Source: Lachnospiraceae bacterium (GTDB lineage Bacteria > Bacillota > Clostridia > Lachnospirales > Lachnospiraceae). Taken from it: a stretch of 44,683 nucleotides of DNA. Under the pieces are notes generated by a model. That model was not told the DNA's origin, did not search any database, and saw only the letters and a list, made by a program, of their open reading frames with translations. Below are positions 26,020 to 33,181 of this stretch, in pieces; position 1 is the stretch's first letter, and each line of letters starts with the position of its first letter. The stretch spans positions 1 through 44,683 of the forward strand of contig JAJBVI010000160.1 of assembly GCA_020859905.1 (NCBI GenBank), written 5' to 3'. The position numbers and the translations under genes are program-made.

Positions 26020-26977
26020 ACGGCGATCAAGGGTTATCGGTATAATATGCGTAGTCATCTGTGCTCTGCTGGCAGGAATCCTGGTATACATGGTATACAC
26101 GAACAACCGGAACAGGCAGGCTCAGTCCGAGGCGATGACGGCGCTGCAGGAGGAAGCAAGGCCGTATGAGGTGGAGCTGCAAAACCTTAAGAGCGAGCTG
26201 GCATCGCTGGAGGACAGTGTCAGCTATACCAGCGAGGAAGCGGAAATCATGGTTGGCTTTGTAGTTTCCGATGTGTCAGATCTTTCGTTTATAGAGGAAC
26301 AGGCGGCGGACTATGGCTTCTCCCCCGTCATCATCATCGACTGTACGATGGATATGGACGTAATAGAGGAGATTCTGGAGACGGCGGACGAATCGTGGGA
26401 AATCATGCTCTACGCCTCCGATTTCCCGGAGGAGGTGAATGACAGCATCCTGTCCGTTATCTCCTGTCTGGAATCCATGAACCGCGAACACTGCGGTGTG
26501 TTCTTCCTGCGGGGAGACTACAGCACCGATTCCAATATACAGCTTCTTGCCGACGACGGGTTTATCGGTTATACTGACTACAACAGCGAAACACCGAAAG
26601 CCGGACAGGCGGAGGACGGCTCCGTGTATTTTGACTATTCCTACGTGAATTCGACGGGAACAATGATGTCCAGCAGGGTGTCCGCACTCTACAGCAGCAA
26701 GTCTTCGATCCTTGTGGCTATCAGCATGGCGAGTATCAATTTCGGGACATTGACGGAAGCTGATGCCGTGAACATTCTGGACAGCTTACAGACCTACACG
26801 GAAAACGACGACTGTTCCTTTTCCACCGTTGCCGCTGTCGTGGAAGAATACTCTGCGGTGAATGAACTGGAAACGGAGCGGCAGGCTGACTATGAGAAAC
26901 AGACTGCCGAGATACAGGCGCGGATTGACGAGCTGGAAGAGATAATCGATGAGATTTATGCCGGAAAACAGAAATAA
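26012..26977 (+). CDS. Membrane-anchored coiled-coil protein of unknown function
   Basis: A 321-residue protein with a short basic N-terminus, one membrane helix (IGIICVVICALLAGILVYMVY, about residues 8-28), a coiled coil (about 38-70), a globular extracellular domain (about 78-270) and a second coiled coil at the C-terminus (about 280-318). The globular part alternates hydrophobic strands and acidic helices (MVGFVVSDVSDL, VIIIDCTMDMDVIEEIL, CGVFFLRGDYSTDSNI) and could be a metal-free polysaccharide-deacetylase-like barrel, but I see no DHH metal motif, so this is a weak guess. The ATG at 26012 sits eight bases after GGAGG and overlaps the exporter stop (ATGTATGA), so translation is coupled. 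Probably an envelope partner of the exporter. Confidence 0.7.
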   Translation: MYERRSRVIGIICVVICALLAGILVYMVYTNNRNRQAQSEAMTALQEEARPYEVELQNLKSELASLEDSVSYTSEEAEIMVGFVVSDVSDLSFIEEQAADYGFSPVIIIDCTMDMDVIEEILETADESWEIMLYASDFPEEVNDSILSVISCLESMNREHCGVFFLRGDYSTDSNIQLLADDGFIGYTDYNSETPKAGQAEDGSVYFDYSYVNSTGTMMSSRVSALYSSKSSILVAISMASINFGTLTEADAVNILDSLQTYTENDDCSFSTVAAVVEEYSAVNELETERQADYEKQTAEIQARIDELEEIIDEIYAGKQK

Positions 26978-26980
26978 ACC

Positions 26981-27009
26981 GCCCCGGAAATCTCTTCCGA
27001 TTCCGGGGC
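26981..27009. terminator. GC-rich hairpin after the exporter operon
   Basis: GCCCCGGAA / TTCCGGGGC, a perfect nine-pair stem, directly after the last stop. The plus-strand tail is A-rich rather than T-rich, so termination there is uncertain. Confidence 0.45.
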
Positions 27010-27026
27010 TGACAAAAAACGGATAC

Positions 27027-27057
27027 TTAGGAACCGTTCAAAAACAACAGTTCCTTA
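27027..27057. repeat. Dispersed palindromic repeat, GGAACTGTTC family
   Basis: TTAGGAACCGTT / AACAGTTCCTTA with a seven-base loop. The TAA stop of the minus-strand gene is part of the right arm. Confidence 0.75.
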
Positions 27058-28362
27058 TTCATCTCTTCCGAAGATGAGTGTCCGCAGGAGACCGCCGTTT
27101 CCATGCTTCTCCCGGGCGGAACCATCCATCCGCTCCGCCTCACGCGTCAGCTCATCCTCCAGCACCGCCTGATAGATCGCCGCCTCATCAGGGAACTCGG
27201 GATTCGGAGATTCTGCTTCGTCCGCCCCTGAGAAACCGCTGTCTGTCATACTGTCCTGCGGATGTTCCGCTCTGACCGCTTCTCCCCGGAGCTGTCCCGA
27301 TCCGGCATTTACAGCACCCGGCACTTCACTTTCGGCTCTATCAGCAGTATGTTTTGAGATTGCATTTTCTGCTTTTGTATTTTCACACCGTCCCCGGGGC
27401 TCTGCTTCGGCTGCTGACTCCCAGTAGCGCTCCGCCGCGCCTGCTGTATCCCGGTAACGCTCTGCCGCTTCCTCCATCTTCTCCAGATGCAGTACGCTGT
27501 TCATCGCAGGCTCGGTCTGCCCCGCATCGAACGCTCCCGTCTGCGGCTGTCCTGCTCCGTTCGCCTCCGCCTGCGGCTGCCCGGCATCGAACGATCCAGT
27601 CTGCAATTGTTCCGCTTTTTCCCGCTCTTCTTTCCATTTAAAATACGCCGCATTCTGATTCACCCGGATATCCGGCTTCTCCGTCTGCGCGAAGACACGC
27701 TCCTCCGTGCTCTCCTCCGCGCCGTTTTCCATGCTCTGTCCCGCTTTTTCAAAATACTCTTCATTCACCCGGACATCCGACAGAGTGTCTGGGTGAGGCG
27801 CCGCACCGGCATACCGGCGATCGGACGCGTGCGCCGTCTCCGGACTGCGGTTCTCCCTCTCCCTGTCCCTCTCGCGCTCGCGGTTGACCTCCCGCAAGAG
27901 CGTCAGATATTTCCTCGTATCCGCCAGATCCGCCAGCTGCGACTCCAGCTCCGTCTCATGCGTCTTTAACAGATCCTTCTCCTCCCTCAGTTCCCTGCGG
28001 AAACGGCGGAACAGATCGTCCATCGAATCATTCGTCTCATCCATCAGATTGCGGATCCTGCCGATGGCATCCGCCGTATAGATGACAGACGCGGCATAGA
28101 TATCATCCGCACTGGCATTCGCTTTCTCAATAATCTCATTGCCCGCCCTGCGGAAACTGCGCTCCGCGTTCTGGCGGCTCTGGCGGGTCTGCTCATACTG
28201 CTCCATCATGTCAAATATGCCGTTATTCAGCCGGTCCAGAAGCCGCAGGAACTCCTTGCGGTCTATGATGATCTTGTCCGGCTGTCCGTTATAAGCGGAA
28301 CTTTTTGAAAATAATACATGTATTTCTTTTAAAACTCTCTCAACTTTATCCTGCGGGCTCAC
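27055..28362 (-). CDS. Coiled-coil protein, DivIVA-like organisation
   Basis: A 435-residue hydrophilic protein without signal or membrane segments. Residues about 1-165 are strongly helical (VLKEIHVLFSKS, LDRLNNGIFDMMEQYEQ, then heptad-rich LLKTHETELESQLADL), reminiscent of DivIVA/GpsB-like or V-ATPase-H-like coiled coils, but I do not recognise a defined family. Residues about 165-400 are low complexity, with 10-residue QTGSFDAGQP-type repeats. The C-terminus is short and charged. It starts at a GTG (28362) with AAGGAGG six bases upstream. It has its own promoter (28440-28468), divergent from the dehydratase operon. A polar scaffold role is conjecture. Confidence 0.7.
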   Translation of the reverse strand: MSPQDKVERVLKEIHVLFSKSSAYNGQPDKIIIDRKEFLRLLDRLNNGIFDMMEQYEQTRQSRQNAERSFRRAGNEIIEKANASADDIYAASVIYTADAIGRIRNLMDETNDSMDDLFRRFRRELREEKDLLKTHETELESQLADLADTRKYLTLLREVNRERERDRERENRSPETAHASDRRYAGAAPHPDTLSDVRVNEEYFEKAGQSMENGAEESTEERVFAQTEKPDIRVNQNAAYFKWKEEREKAEQLQTGSFDAGQPQAEANGAGQPQTGAFDAGQTEPAMNSVLHLEKMEEAAERYRDTAGAAERYWESAAEAEPRGRCENTKAENAISKHTADRAESEVPGAVNAGSGQLRGEAVRAEHPQDSMTDSGFSGADEAESPNPEFPDEAAIYQAVLEDELTREAERMDGSAREKHGNGGLLRTLIFGRDE

Positions 28363-28439
28363 GATATTCCTCCTTGTCGTAATCTATAATATTTGCCGGA
28401 GCGCACGAAAACCGGCAGAGATTTTCATTCGGTAATAGT

Positions 28440-28468
28440 AGTATAACACAGGCGCTGATTTATCCCAA
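28440..28468 (-). promoter_or_regulatory. Promoter for the coiled-coil protein gene
   Basis: Minus strand: -35 TTGGGA (28468-28463), a 17-bp spacer and -10 TATACT (28445-28440) with an upstream TGT. Confidence 0.6.
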
Positions 28469-28527
28469 TAAATTTTTTATGAGTCTTTTGCGTTAGTTTT
28501 TCTGTACAAAAATACAAAAACTTCCTC

Positions 28528-28556
28528 TTGCGCCGGCGCACATCTTTCATTATAAT
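28528..28556 (+). promoter_or_regulatory. Promoter for the dehydratase operon
   Basis: -35 TTGCGC (28528-28533), a 17-bp spacer and -10 TATAAT (28551-28556). The leader to 28713 is about 150 bases; I recognise no riboswitch in it. Confidence 0.6.
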
Positions 28557-28712
28557 GATGAGAACTGTATTGACACAGACAAACCGGAAGCAGTCACAGA
28601 CAACTTGTTCCCCGGACTGACGCCCGCCTGTGATATGAGGCGGTCTTTCCGGAGACGTACGGTCACTGACAGCCTGTTTTCCAGTACTGATACTCACCCG
28701 AGGAATACCGAC

Positions 28713-29981
28713 ATGAATATCGTCCAGGTCTATGGAAACATCATAAAAAAATATGCGCCGGACCACCCGCGCACCGCCCTGCGCATCATACAGCTCGGCT
28801 TTATGCTGGAGAAGTTCCGCTCGGGACATCTCGCGAACAAAGAGATTCCACCGGCCTGGCGCTACCTGAACCATTACGCGGTGAGCGAGGTGCAGCGTGC
28901 GCTCCGGCATCCGAAGCGCACCGTCTGGGCCAATCTCTTCGCGCCGGTGGAGATCCTGCAGTGTTTCGGCGTACACACACTTTCCATCGAATGCCTGTCG
29001 TCCTTCTTATCCGGGATGGGCACGGAGGACTATTTTTTAGACTTTGCGGAAAATGAGGGCATTGCGCCGACGCTCTGTTCCTACCACAAGAATTTTATCG
29101 GAGCCATCGACAGCGGCATCATCCCGCCCGCCGCGTTCGCCGTGACGACGTCCATTATCTGCGACGGCAACCTGTGTACGTTCCGGCACCTGGCGGAGAG
29201 GCACCGGGTGCCGGCGTTTCTGCTGGATATCCCGGAACAGTATTCCCCGGAAGCCGAGGACTATGTGGTCGAACAGCTCCGCGAACTGATCGCGCAGCTG
29301 GAGCATACGTTTCACAAAAAGCTCGATTATGACATGCTCTCCGAAATACTGCGGCGGGAAAACGAATCCAAGGCGAGCTACGACAGAACCCTGAAAATGA
29401 TGCGGACAAAGGCGTACCCTGCCACACTGACCCTGCATATGTACCTGCTGTTCGCCAACCACCTGAACATCGGCACACCGGAGATCCTGCGGTTTTACCG
29501 GCAGATGGAAGAGGAAGTGACCGCCGCGCCCGAATTCCACGGGACGAACATCTTCTGGGTCCACCTGCTGCCCTGGTATCAGCAGACCCTGAAATCCTGT
29601 TTTAACCTCAATCCGGATTACCAGATTCAGGGCATCGAGATGAGCCTGGACTACACGGATCCGCTGGACACCGGCCATCCGCTCGAAGCGCTGGCCAGAA
29701 AAATGATCTGCAATATTTATAATGGCTCTTATGAGCGGAAAGCAGACCTTGTGCAGTCTGTCGTGCAGGACATCCGGCCGGACGGCGTCATCAATTTCTG
29801 CCACTGGGGCTGCAAGCAGTCCGCCGGCGGCGCGATGATATTAAAGGAAAAAATGCAGGAGATCGGCATGCCCTTCCTCATCCTGGACGGGGACGGGATG
29901 GACCGCCGCAACAGCCACGACGGACAGATCAGGACGCGCGTCGAAGCATTTCTTGAGATGATCCGCCGCAAAGAAAATTAA
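28713..29981 (+). CDS. 2-hydroxyacyl-CoA dehydratase D-family subunit
   Basis: A 422-residue member of the HgdA/HgdB-BcrB/BcrC superfamily. These oxygen-sensitive proteins hold a [4Fe-4S] cluster and dehydrate 2-hydroxyacyl-CoA by a ketyl-radical mechanism after ATP-driven reduction by an activase. Candidate cluster or active-site Cys occur in SIECLSSFLSG (about residue 95), APTLCSYHKNFIG (about 123), SIICDGNLC (about 150) and NFCHWGCKQSAGG (about 365). The C-terminal TRVEAFLE motif recurs in the partner gene. Start at 28713 after GAGGAA. The partner subunit and activase are encoded at 30593, beyond an inserted toxin-antitoxin pair. The substrate cannot be deduced. Confidence 0.85.
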   Translation: MNIVQVYGNIIKKYAPDHPRTALRIIQLGFMLEKFRSGHLANKEIPPAWRYLNHYAVSEVQRALRHPKRTVWANLFAPVEILQCFGVHTLSIECLSSFLSGMGTEDYFLDFAENEGIAPTLCSYHKNFIGAIDSGIIPPAAFAVTTSIICDGNLCTFRHLAERHRVPAFLLDIPEQYSPEAEDYVVEQLRELIAQLEHTFHKKLDYDMLSEILRRENESKASYDRTLKMMRTKAYPATLTLHMYLLFANHLNIGTPEILRFYRQMEEEVTAAPEFHGTNIFWVHLLPWYQQTLKSCFNLNPDYQIQGIEMSLDYTDPLDTGHPLEALARKMICNIYNGSYERKADLVQSVVQDIRPDGVINFCHWGCKQSAGGAMILKEKMQEIGMPFLILDGDGMDRRNSHDGQIRTRVEAFLEMIRRKEN

Positions 29982-29992
29982 AAGAATTTTAA

Positions 29993-30021
29993 TTGTATTT
30001 TTCTTTCAAATCTCGTATGCT
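29993..30021 (+). promoter_or_regulatory. Promoter of the relB/yoeB-like cassette
   Basis: -35 TTGTAT (29993-29998), a 17-bp spacer and -10 TATGCT (30016-30021), directly after the dehydratase stop. Confidence 0.55.
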
Positions 30022-30047
30022 GTTTATTAAAAAGGAGGTGCTGTCAT

Positions 30048-30317
30048 ATGGCAAATGCTTGTAATGTTAATTTCAAACTGGACTCAGATGTAAAAAAAAG
30101 TATGGAGCAGGTTTGTTCTGAACTCGGTCTTTCCATGAGTGCGGCGTTTACGATTTTTGCAAAAAAAGTCGGTCGTGAAAAACGAATTCCCTTTGATGTA
30201 TCCATAGATCCGTTTTACAGCGAAGACAATCTTGCGCTGCCTGAGAAACGGATCCGAGATGTGCAAACAGGTAAAACCACCTTACATGAACACGACTTAA
30301 TCCGGGAGGATGAATGA
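30048..30317 (+). CDS. RelB/DinJ-family antitoxin
   Basis: An 89-residue protein with an N-terminal ribbon-helix-helix DNA-binding domain (NVNFKLDSDVKKSMEQVCSELGLSMSAAFTIFAKKV, in pieces across residues 5-42), the classic RelB/DinJ signature, and a flexible C-terminal part that would wrap the toxin. It normally neutralises its toxin and represses the cassette promoter. Start at 30048 with AAAGGAGG upstream. Its stop overlaps the start of the toxin frame by 4 bp (ATGA), the usual coupled arrangement. Since the toxin frame is disrupted, the antitoxin may now be a free repressor. Confidence 0.9.
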   Translation: MANACNVNFKLDSDVKKSMEQVCSELGLSMSAAFTIFAKKVGREKRIPFDVSIDPFYSEDNLALPEKRIRDVQTGKTTLHEHDLIREDE

Positions 30318-30576
30318 GAAAAACATGGCATGATGAAGCAGGGGAGGAATACCTTTACTGGCAGACTCAGGACAGGAAAACCCTGAGAAAAATCAACCAG
30401 CTTTTGCGCGATATAGACAGAAACGGATATCAATGTTCAGGGAAACCGGAAGCTCTGTCCGGTAATCTCACCGGTTTTTGGAGCGTTCGCATTGATAAAA
30501 AAACAGGATTGTATTTCGAGTTATCGATGAAACCATTGAAATTTATCAATGCGGTTCACATTACCAGGAAAAATAA
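30314..30576 (+). pseudogene. YoeB/Txe-family toxin with frameshift in an A-tract
   Basis: The first 60 or so codons encode a RelE-superfamily mRNA interferase of the Txe/YoeB type (KTWHDEAGEEYLYWQ, LRKINQLLRDI, SGKPEALSGNLTGFWSVRID). At about 30498-30504 a run of seven A breaks the frame. Reading one base back restores the rest of a standard YoeB end (NRIVFRVIDETIEIYQC, then GSHY) and a stop at 30574-30576. So one A appears lost from an original run of eight. It may be an inactive pseudogene, a sequencing error, or a gene expressed by -1 slippage or transcriptional slippage on the A-tract. In the unshifted frame it runs on into the next gene, which has its own start. Confidence 0.85.
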
Positions 30577-30592
30577 TATACGGAGAAAGTCT

Positions 30593-32620
30593 ATGATTAT
30601 GTACATGTGTAAATATGCACCGATCGAGATCATCGAAGCTTTCGGCAACACGGTGGTCCTGACGGAACCGCACGTCACAAATTTTACGCAGGCGGACACA
30701 CTGATGCATCCGAACATGTGCTCGTTTGTAAAAGCGGTGCTCGAGGATTTTGAAAACCGTAATTATGAAGGCATGCTTTTTACCGGCTGCTGCGACAGTT
30801 CGCGGCGGCTGTTTGACACGCTGAGGCGCCTCCATCCGGAGAAGTTTTTCTTCTGCTTCGACCTGCCGCGGAAGGTGAATGCAATCACTGTTTCTCTCTA
30901 TGTGAACCAGATCGAACAGCTGATCCGAGAGTATACCGCTTTTTCCGGGAAATCATTCGATCCGGACTGGCTTGCAAAAAAGTGCAGCCATGAGTTTGAC
31001 ATGCAGATCCGGAAAAAGGAACTCATCAAGGCCGGAAAGATCCCGAAGAAAGAGAGCGACTTAAGAATCTGCCTGGCGGGCGCCCGGCCCGGCTCCGAGA
31101 TCAAACAGCTGATCACGGATCACGGGGCAGAGATCGCTCTCGACCTGACCTGCACCGGCATCTGCCGGGAATACCGGGTGGATGAAACGAATGTGCTGCA
31201 CAGCTACGCCAACAGCCTGCTGAACCAGCTTCCGTGCATGCGGATGCATCAGACAGACAGCCGGAAACAGCGCGTCCTCGACATGGCCGGCGATCTGGAC
31301 GGCATCATCTACCACACCGTGAAGTTCTGCGATATTTACTCCTATGAGTATGCTGACATGAAAGCGCATGCGGGGCTTCCCATGGTAAAGCTGGAGACCG
31401 ATGCCACCAGTCAGTGCGCCGGGCAGATTTTAACCAGAGTCGAAGCCTTTCTGGAATCCTTGCGGACACGCAGGGGAACTCAGACAACCGGGCATACCCC
31501 AGACGGATACGGGAAACCCACCCGACAAAATCAAGACGCCCGGGACATGCCCGGAAACGCCCCCGGCAGCCGTAACGCCGATGACAGCACAGGCTCCGGC
31601 AAAACATCTGCCAATACAGCCTGTGGAACCTGCTCAGGAAATGTCACGGACACGTCCTGTGCGTTCTGCACGGAAAATGTCACGGACACGTCCTGTGCGT
31701 TCTGCCGCGGCGAAGACAGCTCCGATGTTCCCCGCCTGTCCGGGGAGGATGTAAAAGCGGATCTGGCCGAACACATGGGAAACGAATTTCCCCACAGTAA
31801 AAAAGGAGACCACCCTATGTATATTATGGGAATCGACAGCGGATCCACCTCCACAAATGCTGTCATCATCAACGAAAAACAGGAGATTCTTTCCTGGGCA
31901 GTCATCCGCACAGGAGCCAAGAGCGGAGAGAGTGCAGAACGGATTCTGCAGGAAATCCTGAACCGGACACAGCTGCAAAGAGAAGATCTGAACCTGATCG
32001 TGTCCACCGGATACGGCCGCGTCAGCATTCCGTTTGCAGACAAAAATGTGACGGAGATCAGCTGCCACGGCAAAGGCGCGCACTTTCTGAATCCCGCTGT
32101 CCGCACGATTCTGGATATCGGCGGTCAGGACAGCAAGGCCATCCGCTTAAACAAACATGGTGATGTGATTGATTTTGTCATGAACGACAAATGCGCCGCC
32201 GGGACCGGCCGTTTTCTGGAAATGATGGCGCGTACTCTGGAGATCAGCATCGATGAACTCGGTCCGCTCTCCCTGCAGTCAAAGGAAAATGTGGAGATCA
32301 GCAGCATGTGCTCGGTCTTTGCCGAGTCAGAGGTCATCTCCCTGATCGCGCAAAATAAAGAAACCGCGGACATCGCCCACGGCATTCACAAAGCCATCGC
32401 AGGAAAAGCGATTTCTCTGTTAAAGAGAGTCGGCCTCGAAAAAGAATTTATGATGACCGGCGGCGTGGCAAAAAACCCCGGCGTTGTAAAAGTGCTGGAG
32501 GAACAGCTCGACGCCCCCCTCTATATCTATGAACAGCCTGAGATTGTCGGCGCCCTCGGCGCTGCCCTGTTCGGGCTGGAAAGCCTGAAGCCAGGAGAAA
32601 AATCATTCGGCGCGCTATAG
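30593..32620 (+). CDS. 2-hydroxyacyl-CoA dehydratase subunit fused to its ATP-dependent activase
   Basis: A 675-residue fusion. Residues about 1-290 are a second dehydratase D-family subunit (Cys in FTGCCDSS, DLTCTGIC, VKFCDIYSYEY; ends in QILTRVEAFLESL). About 290-405 is a low-complexity linker with three CxxC motifs (CGTC and two CAFC in 12-residue units). From Met409 (31817) it is a BcrA/HgdC-type activase of the ASKHA fold: GIDSGSTSTNAV, IGGQDSKAI, the cluster Cys in DKCAAGTGRFLE and SSMCSVFAESE, and TGGVAKN. Start at 30593 after CGGAG. The internal ATG at 31817 has its own AAAAGGAG, so a separate activase could also be made. Such subunits are usually separate genes. Confidence 0.85.
   Translation: MIMYMCKYAPIEIIEAFGNTVVLTEPHVTNFTQADTLMHPNMCSFVKAVLEDFENRNYEGMLFTGCCDSSRRLFDTLRRLHPEKFFFCFDLPRKVNAITVSLYVNQIEQLIREYTAFSGKSFDPDWLAKKCSHEFDMQIRKKELIKAGKIPKKESDLRICLAGARPGSEIKQLITDHGAEIALDLTCTGICREYRVDETNVLHSYANSLLNQLPCMRMHQTDSRKQRVLDMAGDLDGIIYHTVKFCDIYSYEYADMKAHAGLPMVKLETDATSQCAGQILTRVEAFLESLRTRRGTQTTGHTPDGYGKPTRQNQDARDMPGNAPGSRNADDSTGSGKTSANTACGTCSGNVTDTSCAFCTENVTDTSCAFCRGEDSSDVPRLSGEDVKADLAEHMGNEFPHSKKGDHPMYIMGIDSGSTSTNAVIINEKQEILSWAVIRTGAKSGESAERILQEILNRTQLQREDLNLIVSTGYGRVSIPFADKNVTEISCHGKGAHFLNPAVRTILDIGGQDSKAIRLNKHGDVIDFVMNDKCAAGTGRFLEMMARTLEISIDELGPLSLQSKENVEISSMCSVFAESEVISLIAQNKETADIAHGIHKAIAGKAISLLKRVGLEKEFMMTGGVAKNPGVVKVLEEQLDAPLYIYEQPEIVGALGAALFGLESLKPGEKSFGAL
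31638..31704. repeat. 36-bp in-frame duplication encoding CxxC units
   Basis: Copies 31638-31668 and 31674-31704 are identical over 31 bases (AAATGTCACGG...GCGTTCTGC) and encode NVTDTSCAFC twice. Confidence 0.92.
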
Positions 32621-32656
32621 CCAGTTATAGTCTTCACATAGGATTATGGCAGCTCC

Positions 32657-33091
32657 CTACAGAGTACTGGCCAGTTTCCGGATCGAGTTGCCGAGCGTCT
32701 CCATGCAGATCTCATACTGGAGCAGTTCACCGCCGTAAGGATCGATGATCTCCAGTTCATCTCCGGTCAGTTCCGTCAGCACATAGACGTTTTTGGCGCC
32801 TTCCAGCTCCATCACCTTTTCCTTCATATCCTGATGGAAGGTAATCACCAGCGTGTCATCGGAAAAATCCTCCTGTGACAGCTGGCTCGCCCTGTAGTCC
32901 TGCAGGAAAATCCCATTCACGGCCAGCACCTCCTCAGCTTTCGGATTCATCGGCTCCGAAAACAGCACGACCAGTCCTCTCGCACAAACCTCCACAGGAC
33001 AGCGATCAAACGCTCTCTGCAGAAGTGCCATCGCCATCGGTTCCCTGCAAGTCCCGCGTCTTCCCACAAAAATCACTTTCTTATATATCAT
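32657..33091 (-). CDS. LMW-phosphatase-fold protein lacking the catalytic Cys
   Basis: A 144-residue protein with the layout of low-molecular-weight tyrosine/arginine phosphatases (YwlE-like). The N-terminal P-loop, normally VCxGNxCRSP, reads FVGRRGTCREP, so the nucleophile Cys is replaced by Gly and the usual Gly-Asn by Arg-Gly, while the second Cys and Arg remain. The acid motif DPY is kept near the C-terminus (IIDPYGGE). The family position next to the threonylcarbamoyl-AMP synthase, as ywlE lies near ywlC in Bacillus, supports the assignment. As written it should not be a classical phosphatase; a binding role is possible. Start at 33091 after AGGAG. Confidence 0.7.
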   Translation of the reverse strand: MIYKKVIFVGRRGTCREPMAMALLQRAFDRCPVEVCARGLVVLFSEPMNPKAEEVLAVNGIFLQDYRASQLSQEDFSDDTLVITFHQDMKEKVMELEGAKNVYVLTELTGDELEIIDPYGGELLQYEICMETLGNSIRKLASTL

Positions 33092-33181
33092 ATACTTCTC
33101 CTGACTACTCTATGTTTATGCCGATATCTCTTTTCCCAACACACCGATGTCCGGCTGCTTTGCAATATCTTTTTCTCTCCG

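Noticed and set aside
26981-27009. A strong rho-independent terminator for the exporter operon
   Set aside because: The stem is good but the following bases are A-rich on the plus strand, so it is listed only at low confidence.
30314-32620. A true 768-residue YoeB-dehydratase-activase triple fusion
   Set aside because: The toxin part leaves its family sequence at an A-tract, and the dehydratase has its own ribosome site and ATG at 30593; the continuous frame is a by-product of the frameshift.
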